The position numbers and the translations under genes were made by a program. This document shows positions 12,188 through 27,922 of a stretch of DNA of 64,000 bases, piece by piece. Every line of letters starts with the position of its first letter. Position 1 is the stretch's first letter. The DNA is from Lasioglossum baleicum (lineage: Eukaryota; Arthropoda; Insecta; Hymenoptera; Halictidae). The notes under the pieces were generated by a model. It was not told the DNA's origin. It saw only the letters and a program-made list of their open reading frames with translations, and searched no databases. The DNA lies in the NCBI RefSeq assembly GCF_051020765.1, contig NW_027469329.1:62001-126000 (forward strand), read 5' to 3'.

Positions 12188-13762
12188 CGCATGACACATT
12201 ACTCATAACGCATTACGCATAACGCATAACGCATAACGGATAACGCATAATGCATAACGCATAACGCTTAACGCATGACGCATATCGCATAACGCATAAC
12301 GCATAACGCATAACGGATAACGCATAACGCATAATGCATAACGCATAACGCATAACGCATAACGCATAACCCATAACGCATAACGCATAACCCATAACGA
12401 ATAACGCATAACGCTCAATGGAAAAGTCATAACGCATAACGCTCAATGAAAAAGTCATAATGCTTAACGCATAACGCATAACGCATAACGCATAACGCAT
12501 AACGCATAACGCATAACGCATAACGCATAACGCATAACGCATAACGCATAACGCATAACGCATAACGCATAACGCATAACGCATAACGCATAACGCATAA
12601 CGCACATCGCATAACGCATAACGCATAACGCATAACGCATAACGCATAACGAATAACGCATAACGCATAACGCATAACGCATAACGCATAACGCATAACG
12701 CGTAACGCATAACGCGTAACACATAACGCATAACGCATAACGCATAACGCATAACGCATATCGCATAACGCATAACGCATAACGCATAACGCATAACGCA
12801 TAACGCATAACGCATAACGCATAACGCATAACGAATAACGCATAACGCATGACGCATAACGGATAACCCATAACGCATAACGCATAAAGCATAGTCCATA
12901 ACGCATAACGCATGACACATTACTCATAACGCATTACGCATAACGCATAACGCATAATGCATAACGCATTACGCATAACGCATAACGCTCAATGAAAAAG
13001 TCATAACGCATAACGCATATCGCATAACCCGTAAAGCACAACGCATAACACATAACGCATAACGCATAACGCATAACGCATAACGCATAACGCATAACGC
13101 ATAACGCATAACGCATAACGCATAACGCATAACGCATAACGCATAACGCATAACGCATAACGCATAACGCATAACGCATAACGCATAACGCATAACGCAT
13201 AACGCATAACGCATAACGCATAACGCATAACGCATAACGCATAACGCATAACGCATAACGCATAACGCATAACGCATGACGCATAACGCATAACGCATAT
13301 CGCATAACGCATAACGCATAACGCATAACGCATAACGCATAACGCATAACGCATAACGCATAACGCATAACGCATAACGCATAACGCATAACGCATAACG
13401 CATAACGCATAACGCATAACGCATAACGCATAACGCATAACGCATAACGCATAACGCATAACGCATAACGCATAACGCATAACGCATAACGCATAACGCA
13501 TAACGCATAACGCATAACGCATAACGCATAACGCATAACGCATAACGCATAACGCATAACGCATAACGCATAACGCATAACGCATAACGCATAACGCGTA
13601 ACGCGTAACGCATAACGCATAACGCATAACGCATAACGCATAACGCATTACGCATGACGCATGACGCATAACGCATAACGCATAACGCATAACGCATAAC
13701 GCATAACGCATAACGCATAACGCATAAAGCATAACGCTTAACGAATAACGCATAACGCATAA
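12188..13762 (+). repeat. Composite block, copy 3
   Basis: Anchors lie at 12188 and 12909, exactly 721 bp apart as in the copy at 673. A double element lies at 12412. Perfect runs lie at 13056-13272 (31 units) and 13301-13594 (42 units), separated by CGCATGA and CGCATAT. No gene is seen. Confidence 0.83.
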
Positions 13763-14770
13763 CGCATGACACATTACTCATAACGCATTACGCATAACGC
13801 ATAACGCATAACGGATAACGCATAATGCATAACGCATAACGCTTAACGCATGACGCATATCGCATAACGCATAACGCATAACGCATAACGGATAACGCAT
13901 AACGCATAACGCATAACGCATAACGCATAACGCATAACGCATAACGCATAACGCCTAACGCATAACGCATAACGCATAACCCATAACGCATAACGCATAA
14001 CCCATAACGAATAACGCATAACGCTCAATGGAAAAGTCATAACGCATAACGCTCAATGAAAAAGTCATAATGCTTAACGCATAACGCATAACGCATAACG
14101 CATAACGCATAACGCATAACGCATAACGCATAACGCATAACGCATAACGCATAACGCACATCGCACATCGCATAACGCATAACGCATAACGCATAACGCA
14201 TAACGCATAACGCATAACGAATAACGCATAACGCATAACGCATAACGCATAACGCATAACGCATAACGCGTAACGCGTAACGCATAACGCGTAACGCATA
14301 ACGCATAACGCATAACGCATAACGCATAACGCATAACGCATAACGCATAACGCATAACGCATAACGCATAACGCATAACGCATAACGCATAACGCATAAC
14401 GCATAACGCATAACGCATAACGCATAACGCATAACGCATAACGCATAACGCATAACGCATAACGCATAACGCATATCGCATAACGCATAACGTGCAATGA
14501 AAAAGTCATAACGCATAACGCATATCGCATAACCCGTAAAGCACAACGCATAACACATAACGCATAACGCATAACACATAACGCATAACGCATAACGCAT
14601 AACGTATAACGCTTAACGCATAACGCATAACGCATAACGCATAACGCATAACGCATAACGCATAACGCATAACGCATAACGGATAACGCATAACGCATAA
14701 CGCATAACGCATAACGCATAACGCATAACGCATAACGCATAACGCATAACGCATAACGCATAACGCATAA
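13763..14770 (+). repeat. HOR block with a CGTGCAA single-box module
   Basis: The anchor at 13763 leads to CGCCTAA near 13953, a double element at 14022, twin CGCACAT units at 14155, and the first CGTGCAA-type single-box module at 14491. The tail of this module lacks the final CACATAA seen in other copies. No gene is seen. Confidence 0.82.
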
Positions 14771-15533
14771 CCCATAACGCATAACGCATAACGCATAACG
14801 CATAACGGATAACGCATAACGCATAACGCATAACGCATAACGCATAACGCATAACGCATAACGCATAACGCCTAACGCATAACGCATAACGCATAACGCA
14901 TAACGCATAACGCATAACGCATAACGCATAACGCATAACGCATAACGCCTAACGCATAACGCATAACGCATAACGCATAACCCATAACGCATAACGCATA
15001 ACGCATAACGCATAACGGATAACGCATAACGCATAACGCATAACGCATAACGCATAACGCATAACGCATAACGCATAACGCATAACGCATAACGCATAAC
15101 GCATAACGCCTAACGCATAACGCATAACGCATAACGCATAACCCATAACGCATAACGCATAACGCATAACGCATAACGGATAACGCATAACGCATAACGC
15201 ATAACGCATAACGCATAACGCATAACGCATAACGCATAACGCATAACGCATAACGCCTAACGCATAACGCATAACGCATAACCCATAACGCATAACGCAT
15301 AACGCATAACGCATAACGGATAACGCATAACGCATAACGCATAACGCATAACGCATAACGCATAACGCATAACGCATAACGCATAACGCATAACGCATAA
15401 CGCATAACGCATAACGCATAACGCATAACGCATAACGCATAACGCATAACGCATAACGCCTAACGCATAACGCATAACGCATAACGCATAACCCATAACG
15501 CATAACGCATAACGCATAACGCATAACGGATAA
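14771..15533 (+). repeat. Ladder of short trio blocks
   Basis: The trio CGCCTAA, CCCATAA, CGGATAA recurs with members about 35 bp apart. Full trios start at 14946, 15107, 15254 and 15457, with a partial set at 14771 (CCCATAA), 14806 (CGGATAA) and 14869 (CGCCTAA). Trio-to-trio spacing is 161, 147 and 203 bp. No anchor or A-rich box occurs in the ladder. No gene is seen. Confidence 0.83.
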
Positions 15534-16205
15534 CGCATAACGCATAACGCATAACGCATAACGCATAACGCATAACGCATAACGCATAACGCATAACGCA
15601 TAACGCATAACGCATAACGCATAACGCATAACGCATAACGCATAACGCATAACGCATGACGCATGACGCATAACGCATAACGCATATCGCATAACGCATA
15701 ACGCATAACGCATAACGCATAACGCATAACGCATAACGCATAACGCATAACGCATAACGCATAACGCATAACGCATTACGCATGACGCATGACGCATAAC
15801 GCATAACGCATAACGCATAACGCATAACGCATAACGCATAACGCATAACGCATAACGCATAAAGCATAACGCTTAACGCATAACGCATAACGCATAACGC
15901 ATAACGCATAACGCATAACGCCTAACGCATAACGCATAACGCATAACGCATAACGCATAACGCATAACGCATAACGCATAACGCATAACGCATAACGCAT
16001 AACGCATAACGCATAACGCATAACGCATAACGCATAACGCATAACGCATAACGCATAACGCATAACGCATAACGCATAACGCATAACGCATAACGCATAA
16101 CGCATAACGCATAACGCATAACGCATAACGCATAACGCATAACGCATAACGCATAACGCGTAACGCATAACGCGTAACGCATAACGCATAACGCATAACG
16201 CATAA
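15534..16205 (+). repeat. Mostly canonical stretch after the trio ladder
   Basis: The stretch is dominated by canonical units. It holds two CGCATGA followed by CGCATAT near 15655-15685, CGCATTA with two CGCATGA near 15775, AGCATAA and CGCTTAA near 15860, CGCCTAA near 15919, and two CGCGTAA shortly before the anchor at 16206. No gene is seen. Confidence 0.78.
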
Positions 16206-17843
16206 CGCATGACACATTACTCATAACGCATTACGCATAACGCATAACGCATAACGGATAACGCATAATGCATAACGCATAACGCTTAACGCATGACGCA
16301 TATCGCATAACGCATAACGCATAACGCATAACGGATAACGCATAACGCATAATGCATAACGCATAACGCATAACGCATAACGCATAACCCATAACGCATA
16401 ACGCATAACCCATAACGAATAACGCATAACGCTCAATGGAAAAGTCATAACGCATAACGCTCAATGAAAAAGTCATAATGCTTAACGCATAACGCATAAC
16501 GCATAACGCATAACGCATAACGCATAACGCATAACGCATAACGCATAACGCATAACGCATAACGCATAACGCATAACGCATAACGCATAACGCATAACGC
16601 ATAACGCATAACGCATAACGCATAACGCATAACGCATAACGCACATCGCATAACGCATAACGCATAACGCATAACGCATAACGCATAACGAATAACGCAT
16701 AACGCATAACGCATAACGCATAACGCATAACGCATAACGCGTAACGCATAACGCGTAACACATAACGCATAACGCATAACGCATAACGCATAACGCATAT
16801 CGCATAACGCATAACGCATAACGCATAACGCATAACGCATAACGCATAACGCATAACGCATAACGCATAACGAATAACGCATAACGCATGACGCATAACG
16901 GATAACCCATAACGCATAACGCATAAAGCATAGTCCATAACGCATAACGCATGACACATTACTCATAACGCATTACGCATAACGCATAACGCATAATGCA
17001 TAACGCATTACGCATAACGCATAACGCTCAATGAAAAAGTCATAACGCATAACGCATATCGCATAACCCGTAAAGCACAACGCATAACACATAACGCATA
17101 ACGCATAACGCATAACGCATAACGCATAACGCATAACGCATAACGCATAACGCATAACGCATAACGCATAACGCATAACGCATAACGCATAACGCATAAC
17201 GCATAACGCATAACGCATAACGCATAACGCATAACGCATAACGCATAACGCATAACGCATAACGCATAACGCATAACGCATAACGCATAACGCATAACGC
17301 ATAACGCATAACGCATAACGCATGACGCATAACGCATAACGCATATCGCATAACGCATAACGCATAACGCATAACGCATAACGCATAACGCATAACGCAT
17401 AACGCATAACGCATAACGCATAACGCATAACGCATAACGCATAACGCATAACGCATAACGCATAACGCATAACGCATAACGCATAACGCATAACGCATAA
17501 CGCATAACGCATAACGCATAACGCATAACGCATAACGCATAACGCATAACGCATAACGCATAACGCATAACGCATAACGCATAACGCATAACGCATAACG
17601 CATAACGCATAACGCATAACGCATAACGCATAACGCATAACGCATAACGCATAACGCATAACGCATAACGCGTAACGCGTAACGCATAACGCATAACGCA
17701 TAACGCATAACGCATAACGCATTACGCATGACGCATGACGCATAACGCATAACGCATAACGCATAACGCATAACGCATAACGCATAACGCATAACGCATA
17801 ACGCATAAAGCATAACGCTTAACGAATAACGCATAACGCATAA
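16206..17843 (+). repeat. Composite block, copy 4
   Basis: Anchors lie at 16206 and 16948 (anchor-plus-box), 742 bp apart, which is three units longer than the copies at 673 and 12188. A double element lies at 16430 and the AGCATAG-TCCATAA pair at 16927. Long canonical runs with CGCATGA and CGCATAT occupy about 17095-17670. No gene is seen. Confidence 0.82.
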
Positions 17844-19495
17844 CGCATGACACATTACTCATAACGCATTACGCATAACGCATAACGCATAACGGATAAC
17901 GCATAATGCATAACGCATAACGCTTAACGCATGACGCATATCGCATAACGCATAACGCATAACGCATAACGGATAACGCATAACGCATAACGCATAACGC
18001 ATAACGCATAACGCATAACGCATAACGCCTAACGCATAACGCATAACGCATAACCCATAACGCATAACGCATAACCCATAACGAATAACGCATAACGCTC
18101 AATGGAAAAGTCATAACGCATAACGCTCAATGAAAAAGTCATAATGCTTAACGCATAACGCATAACGCATAACGCATAACGCATAACGCATAACGCATAA
18201 CGCATAACGCATAACGCATAACGCATAACGCATAACGCACATCGCACATCGCATAACGCATAACGCATAACGCATAACGCATAACGCATAACGCATAACG
18301 AATAACGCATAACGCATAACGCATAACGCATAACGCATAACGCATAACGCGTAACGCGTAACGCATAACGCGTAACGCATAACGCATAACGCATAACGCA
18401 TAACGCATAACGCATAACGCATAACGCGTAACGCGTAACGCGTAACGCATAACGGATAACGCATAACGCATAACGCATAACGCATAACGCATAACGCATA
18501 ACGCATAACGCATAACGCATAACGCATAACGCATAACGCATAACGCATTACGCATGACGCATGACGCATAACGCATAACGCATAACGCATAACGCATAAC
18601 GCATAACGCATAACGCATAACGCATAACGCATAACGCATAACGCATAAAGCATAACGCTTAACGAATAACGCATAACGCATAACGCATGACACATTACTC
18701 ATAACGCATTACGCATAACGCATAACGCATAACGGATAACGCATAATGCATAACGCATAACGCTTAACGCATGACGCATATCGCATAACGCATAACGCAT
18801 AACGCATAACGCATAACGGATAACGCATAACGCATAACGCATAACGCATAACGCATAACGCATAACGCATAACGCCTAACGCATAACGCATAACGCATAA
18901 CGCATAACCCATAACGCATAACGCATAACCCATAACGAATAACGCATAACGCTCAATGGAAAAGTCATAACGCATAACGCTCAATGAAAAAGTCATAATG
19001 CTTAACGCATAACGCATAACGCATAACGCATAACGCATAACGCATAACGCATAACGCATAACGCATAACGCATAACGCATAACGCATAACGCATAACGCA
19101 TAACGCATAACGCACATCGCACATCGCATAACGCATAACGCATAACGCATAACGCATAACGCATAACGAATAACGCATAACGCATAACGCATAACGCATA
19201 ACGCATAACGCATAACGCATAACGCGTAACGCGTAACGCATAACGCGTAACGCATAACGCATAACGCATAACGCATAACGCATAACGCATAACGCATAAC
19301 GCATAACGCATAACGCATAACGCATAACGCATAACGCATAACGCATAACGCATAACGCATAACGCATAACGCATAACGCATAACGCATAACGCATAACGC
19401 ATAACGCATAACGCATAACGCATAACGCATAACGCATAACGCATAACGCGTAACGCATAACGCGTAACGCATAACGCATAACGCATAACGCATAA
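17844..19495 (+). repeat. Two HOR blocks with twin CGCACAT
   Basis: Anchors at 17844 and 18684 each lead to a CGCCTAA, a double element (18096 and 18950) and twin CGCACAT units near 18237 and 19111. The first block ends through triple CGCGTAA, CGGATAA and the CGCATTA-CGCATGA-CGCATGA path. The second ends in a long canonical run with two CGCGTAA. No gene is seen. Confidence 0.8.
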
Positions 19496-22400
19496 CGCAT
19501 GACACATTACTCATAACGCATTACGCATAACGCATAACGCATAACGGATAACGCATAATGCATAACGCATAACGCTTAACGCATGACGCATATCGCATAA
19601 CGCATAACGCATAACGCATAACGGATAACGCATAACGCATAATGCATAACGCATAACGCATAACGCATAACGCATAACCCATAACGCATAACGCATAACC
19701 CATAACGAATAACGCATAACGCTCAATGGAAAAGTCATAACGCATAACGCTCAATGAAAAAGTCATAATGCTTAACGCATAACGCATAACGCATAACGCA
19801 TAACGCATAACGCATAACGCATAACGCATAACGCATAACGCATAACGCATAACGCACATCGCACATCGCATAACGCATAACGCATAACGCATAACGCATA
19901 ACGCATAACGCATAACGCATAACGAATAACGCATAACGCATAACGCATAACGCATAACGCATAACGCATAACGCGTAACGCGTAACGCATAACGCGTAAC
20001 GCATAACGCATAACGCATAACGCATAACGCATAACGCATAACGCATAACGCATAACGCATAACGCATAACGCATAACGCATAACGCATAACGCATAACGC
20101 ATAACGCATAACGCATAACGCATAACCCATAACGCATAACGCATAACGCATAACGCATGACACATTACTCATAACGCATTACGCATAACGCATAACGCAT
20201 AACGGATAACGCATAATGCATAACGCATAACGCTTAACGCATGACGCATATCGCATAACGCATAACGCATAACGCATAACGGATAACGCATAACGCATAA
20301 CGCATAACGCATAACGCATAACGCATAACGCATAACGCCTAACGCATAACGCATAACGCATAACCCATAACGCATAACGCATAACCCATAACGAATAACG
20401 CATAACGCTCAATGGAAAAGTCATAACGCATAACGCTCAATGAAAAAGTCATAATGCTTAACGCATAACGCATAACGCATAACGCATAACGCATAACGCA
20501 TAACGCATAACGCATAACGCATAACGCATAACGCATAACGCACATCGCACATCGCATAACGCATAACGCATAACGCATAACGCATAACGCATAACGCATA
20601 ACGAATAACGCATAACGCATAACGCATAACGCATAACGCATAACGCATAACGCGTAACGCGTAACGCATAACGCGTAACGCATAACGCATAACGCATAAC
20701 GCATAACGCATAACGCATAACGCATAACGCATAACGCATAACGCATAACGCATAACGCATAACGCATAACGCATAACGCATAACGCATAACGCATAACGC
20801 ATAACGCATAACGCATAACGCATAACGCATAACGCATAACGCATAACGCATATCGCATAACGCATAACGTGCAATGAAAAAGTCATAACGCATAACGCAT
20901 ATCGCATAACCCGTAAAGCACAACGCATAACACATAACGCATAACGCATAACACATAACGCATAACGCATAACGCATAACGTATAACGCTTAACGCATAA
21001 CGCATAACACATAACGCATAACGCATAACGCATAACGCATAACGCATAACGCATAACGCATAACGCATAACGCATAACGCATAACGCGTAACGCGTAACG
21101 CATAACGCATAACGCATAACGCATAACGCATAACGCATAACGCATAACGCATAACGCATAACGCATAACGCATAACGCATAACGCATAACGCATAACGCA
21201 TAACGCATAACGCATAACGCATAACGCATAACGCATAACGCATAACGCATAACGCATAACGCATAACGCATAACGCATAACGCATAACGCATAACGCATA
21301 ACGCATAACGCGTAACGCGTAACGCATAACGCATAACGCATAACGCATAACGCATAACGCATTACGCATGACGCATGACGCATAACGCATAACGCATAAC
21401 GCATAACGCATAACGCATAACGCATAACGCATAACGCATAAAGCATAACGCTTAACGAATAACGCATAACGCATAACGCATGACACATTACTCATAACGC
21501 ATTACGCATAACGCATAACGCATAACGGATAACGCATAATGCATAACGCATAACGCTTAACGCATGACGCATATCGCATAACGCATAACGCATAACGCAT
21601 AACGGATAACGCATAACGCATAACGCATAACGCATAACGCATAACGCATAACGCATAACGCCTAACGCATAACGCATAACGCATAACCCATAACGCATAA
21701 CGCATAACCCATAACGAATAACGCATAACGCTCAATGGAAAAGTCATAACGCATAACGCTCAATGAAAAAGTCATAATGCTTAACGCATAACGCATAACG
21801 CATAACGCATAACGCATAACGCATAACGCATAACGCATAACGCATAACGCATAACGCACATCGCACATCGCATAACGCATAACGCATAACGCATAACGCA
21901 TAACGCATAACGCATAACGAATAACGCATAACGCATAACGCATAACGCATAACGCATAACGCATAACGCGTAACGCGTAACGCATAACGCGTAACGCATA
22001 ACGCATAACGCATAACGCATAACGCATAACGCATAACGCATAACGCATAACGCATAACGCATAACGCATAACGCATAACGCATAACGCATAACGCATAAC
22101 GCATAACGCATAACCCATAACGCATAACGCATAACGCATAACGCATGACACATTACTCATAACGCATTACGCATAACGCATAACGCATAACGGATAACGC
22201 ATAATGCATAACGCATAACGCTTAACGCATGACGCATATCGCATAACGCATAACGCATAACGCATAACGGATAACGCATAACGCATAACGCATAACGCAT
22301 AACGCATAACGCATAACGCATAACGCCTAACGCATAACGCATAACGCATAACCCATAACGCATAACGCATAACCCATAACGAATAACGCATAACGCTCAA

Positions 22401-23191
22401 TGGAAAAGTCATAACGCATAACGCTCAATGAAAAAGTCATAATGCTTAACGCATAACGCATAACGCATAACGCATAACGCATAACGCATAACGCATAACG
22501 CATAACGCATAACGCATAACGCACATCGCACATCGCATAACGCATAACGCATAACGCATAACGCATAACGCATAACGCATAACGAATAACGCATAACGCA
22601 TAACGCATAACGCATAACGCATAACGCATAACGCGTAACGCGTAACGCATAACGCGTAACGCATAACGCATAACGCATAACGCATAACGCATAACGCATA
22701 ACGCATAACGCATAACGCATAACGCATAACGCATAACGCATAACGCATAACGCATAACGCATAACGCATAACGCATAACGCATAACGCATAACGCATAAC
22801 GCATAACGCATAACGCATAACGCATAACGCATAACGCATATCGCATAACGCATAACGTGCAATGAAAAAGTCATAACGCATAACGCATATCGCATAACCC
22901 GTAAAGCACAACGCATAACACATAACGCATAACGCATAACACATAACGCATAACGCATAACGCATAACGTATAACGCTTAACGCATAACGCATAACACAT
23001 AACGCATAACGCATAACGCATAACGCATAACGCATAACGCATAACGCATAACGCATAACGCATAACGCATAACGCATAACGCGTAACGCGTAACGCATAA
23101 CGCATAACGCATAACGCATAACGCATAACGCATAACGCATAACGCATAACGCATAACGCATAACGCATAACGCATAACGCATAACGCATAA
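19496..23191 (+). repeat. Tandem HOR pair, period about 1.98 kb
   Basis: Anchors at 19496 and 20154 are matched by 21477 and 22142, giving offsets of 1,981 bp (283 units) and 1,988 bp (284 units). Double elements lie at 19720, 20406, 21729 and 22394, and CGTGCAA single-box modules at 20868 and 22856, also 1,988 bp apart. Twin CGCACAT units precede each single-box module by 329 and 336 bp. No gene is seen. Confidence 0.84.
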
Positions 23192-24912
23192 CGCATGACA
23201 CATTACTCATAACGCATTACGCATTACGCATAACGCATAACGGATAACGCATAATGCATAACGCATAACGCTTAACGCATGACGCATATCGCATAACGCA
23301 TAACGCATAACGCATAACGCATAACGGATAACGCAAACGCATAATGCATAACGCATAACGCATAACGCATAACGCATAACGCATAACGCATAACCCATAA
23401 CGCATAACGCATAACCCATAACGAATAACGCATAACGCTCAATGGAAAAGTCATAACGCATAACGCTCAATGAAAAAGTCATAATGCTTAACGCATAACG
23501 CATAACGCATAACGCATAACGCATAACGCATAACGCATAACGCATAACGCATAACGCATAACGCATAACGCATAACGAATAACGCATAACGCACATCGCA
23601 TAACGCATAACGCATAACGCATAACGCATAACGCATAACGCATAACGCATAACGCATAACGTATAACGCTTAACGCATAACGCATAACACATAACGCATA
23701 ACGCATAACGCATAACGCATAACGCATAACGCATAACGCATAACGCATAACGCGTAACGCGTAACGCATAACGCATAACGCATAACGCATAACGCATAAC
23801 GCATAACGCATAACGCATAACGCATAACGCATAACGCATAACGCATAACGCATAACGCATAACGCATAACGCATAACGCATGACACATTACTCATAACGC
23901 ATTACGCATTACGCATAACGCATAACGGATAACGCATAACGCATAACGCATAACGCATAACGCATAACGCATAACGCATAACGCATAACGCATAACGCAT
24001 AACGCATAACGCATAACGGATAACGCATAACGCATAATGCATAACGCATAACGCATAACGCATAACGCATAACGCATAACCCATAACGCATAACGTATAA
24101 CCCATAACGAATAACGCATAACGCTCAATGGAAAAGTCATAACGCATAACGCTCAATGAAAAAGTCATAATGCTTAACGCATAACGCATAACGCATAACG
24201 CATAACGCATAACGCATAACGCATAACGCATAACGCATAACGCATAACGCATAACGCACATCGCATAACGCATAACGCATAACGCATAACGCATAACGCA
24301 TAACGAATAACGCATAACGCATAACGCATAACGCATAACGCATAACGCGTAACGCATAACGCGTAACGCATAACGCATAACGCATAACGCATAACGCATA
24401 ACGCATATCGCATAACGCATAACGCATAACGCATAACGCATAACGCATAACGCATAACGCATAACGAATAACGCATAACGCATAACGCATAACGCGTAAC
24501 GCATAACGCGTAACGCATAACGCATAACGCATAACGCATAACGCATAACGCATAACGCATAACGCATAACGCATAACGCATATCGCATAACGCATAACGT
24601 TCAATGAAAAAGTCATAACGCATAACGCATATCGCATAACCCGTAAAGCACAACGCATAACACATAACGCATAACGCATAACACATAACGCATAACGCAT
24701 AACGTATAACGCTTAACGCATAACGCATAACACATAACGCATAACGCATAACGCATAACGCATAACGCATAACGCATAACGCATAACGCATAACGCATAA
24801 CGCGTAACGCGTAACGCATAACGCATAACGCTTAACGCATAACGCATAACGCATAACGCATAACGCATAACGCATAACGCATAACGCATAACGCATAACG
24901 CATAACGCATAA
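23192..24912 (+). repeat. HOR blocks around the register slip
   Basis: Anchors lie at 23192 and 23877. The first block contains the 6-base unit at 23332-23337, a double element at 23436 and, near 23660, the tail of a single-box module (CGTATAA, CGCTTAA, CACATAA) without its box. The second has a double element at 24122 and a full module at 24598. No gene is seen. Confidence 0.8.
23332..23337 (+). other. Single 6-base unit; only register slip in the window
   Basis: The unit reads CGCAAA between CGGATAA and a canonical unit followed by TGCATAA. All anchors before it have unit starts congruent to 1 modulo 7, and all after it to 0. Comparable slots in other blocks hold a full CGCATAA or CGCATAG, so one base (most simply the T of CGCATAA) has been lost. 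It is either a real deletion or a read/assembly error. Confidence 0.9.
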
Positions 24913-27900
24913 CGCATGACACATTACTCATAACGCATTACGCATAACGCATAACGCATAACGGATAACGCATAATGCATAACGCATAACGCTTAACGCA
25001 TGACGCATATCGCATAACGCATAACGCATAACGCATAACGCATAACGGATAACGCATAACGCATAATGCATAACGCATAACGCATTACGCATAACGCATA
25101 ACGCATAACCCATAACGCATAACGCATAACCCATAACGAATAACGCATAACGCTCAATGGAAAAGTCATAACGCATAACGCTCAATGAAAAAGTCATAAT
25201 GCTTAACGCATAACGCATAACGCATAACGCATAACGCATAACGCATAACGCATAACGCATATCGCATAACGAATAACGCATAACGCATAACGCATAACGC
25301 ATAACGCATAACGCATAACGCGTAACGCATAACGCGTAACGCATAACGCATAACGCATAACGCATAACGCATATCGCATAACGCATAACGCATAACGCAT
25401 AACGCATACCGCATAACGCATAACGCATAACGAATAACGCATAACGCATAACGCATAACGCATAACGCGTAACGCATAACGCGTAACGCATAACGCATAA
25501 CGCATAACGCATAACGCATAACGCATAACGCATAACGCATAACGCATAACGCATAACGCATATCGCATAACGCATAACGTTCAATGAAAAAGTCATAACG
25601 CATAACGCATATCGCATAACCCGTAAAGCACAACGCATAACACATAACGCATAACGCATAACACATAACGCATAACGCATAACGTATAACGCTTAACGCA
25701 TAACGCATAACGCATAACGCATAACGCATAACGCATAACGCATAACGCATAACGCATAACGCGTAACGCATAACGCGTAACGCATAACGCATAACGCATA
25801 ACGCATAACGCATAACGCATAACGCATAACGCATGACACATTACTCATAAAGCATTACGCATAACGCATAACGCATAACGGATAACGCATAATGCATAAC
25901 GCATAACGCTTAACGCATGACGCATATCGCATAACGCATAACGCATAACGCATAACGGATAACGCATAACGCATAATGCATAACGCATAACGCATAACGC
26001 ATAACGCATAACCCATAACGCATAACGCATAACGGATAACGCATAATGCATAACGCATAACGCATAACGCATAACGCATGACACATTACTCATAACGCAT
26101 TACGCATAACGCATAACACATAACGCATAACGCATAACGCATAACGCATAACGCATAACGCATAACGCGTAACGCATAACGCGTAACGCATAACGCATAA
26201 CGCATAACGCATAACGCATAACGCATAACGCATAACGCATAACGCATAACGCATAACGCATAACGCATAACGCATAACGCATATCGCATAACGCATAACG
26301 TTCAATGAAAAAGTCATAACGCATAACGCATATCGCATAACCCGTAAAGCACAACGCATAACACATAACGCATAACGCATAACACATAACGCATAACGCA
26401 TAACGTATAACGCTTAACGCATAACGCATAACGCATAACGCATAACGCATAACGCATAACGCATAACGCATAACGCATAACGCGTAACGCATAACGCGTA
26501 ACGCATAACGCATAACGCATAACGCATAACGCATAACGCATAACGCATGACACATTACTCATAAAGCATTACGCATAACGCATAACGCATAACGGATAAC
26601 GCATAATGCATAACGCATAACGCTTAACGCATGACGCATATCGCATAACGCATAACGCATAACGCATAACGGATAACGCATAACGCATAACGCATAATGC
26701 ATAACGCATAACGCATAACGCATAACGCATAACGCATAACCCATAACGCATAACGCATAACCCATAACGAATAACGCATAACGCTCAATGGAAAAGTCAT
26801 AACGCATAACGCTCAATGAAAAAGTCATAATGCTTAACGAATAACACATAACGCATAACGCATAACGCATAACGCATAACGCATAACGCATAACGCGTAA
26901 CGCATAACGCGTAACGCATAACGCATAACGCATAACGCATAACGCATAACGCATAACGCATAACGCATAACGCATAACGCATAACGCATAACGCATAACG
27001 CATAACGCATATCGCATAACGCATAACGTTCAATGAAAAAGTCATAACGCATAACGCATATCGCATAACCCGTAAAGCACAACGCATAACACATAACGCA
27101 TAACACATAACGCATAACGCATAACGTATAACGCTTAACGCATAACGCATAACGCATAACGCATAACGCATAACGCATAACGCATAACGCATAACGCATA
27201 ACGCGTAACGCATAACGCGTAACGCATAACACATAACGCATAACGCATAACGCATAACGCATGACACATTACTCATAACGCATTACGCATAACGCATAAC
27301 GCATAACGGATAACGCATAATGCATAACGCATAACGCTTAACGCATGACGCATATCGCATAACGCATAACGCATAACGCATAACGGATAACGCATAACGC
27401 ATAATGCATAACGCATAACGCATAACGCATAACGCATAACGCATAACCCATAACGCATAACGCATAACGGATAACGCATAATGCATAACGCATAACGCAT
27501 AACGCATAACGCATGACACATTACTCATAACGCATTACGCATAACGCATAACACATAACGCATAACGCATAACGCATAACGCATAACGCATAACGCATAA
27601 CGCATAACGCGTAACGCGTAACGCATAACGCATAACGCTTAACGCATAACGCATAACGCATAACGCATAACGCATAACGCATAACGCATAACGCATAACG
27701 CATAACGCATAACGCATAACGCATAACGCATAACGCATAACGCATAACGCATAACGCATAACGCATAACGCATAACGCATAACGCATAACGCATAACGCA
27801 TAACGCATAACGCATAACGCATAACGCATAACGCATAACGCATAACGCATAACGCATAACGCATAACGCGTAACGCATAACGCGTAACGCATAACGCATA

Positions 27901-27922
27901 ACGCATAACGCATAACGCATAA
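24913..27922 (+). repeat. Closely spaced single-box modules
   Basis: Together with 24598, single-box modules at 25578, 26299 and 27027 are spaced 980, 721 and 728 bp apart. Anchors lie at 24913, 25830, 26075, 26544, 27258 and 27510. Short blocks opening at 25830 and 27258 are only 245 and 252 bp long and lack the double element. Anchors 25830 and 26544 share the fourth unit AGCATTA. A private CGCATAC unit occurs near 25403. No gene is seen. Confidence 0.8.
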
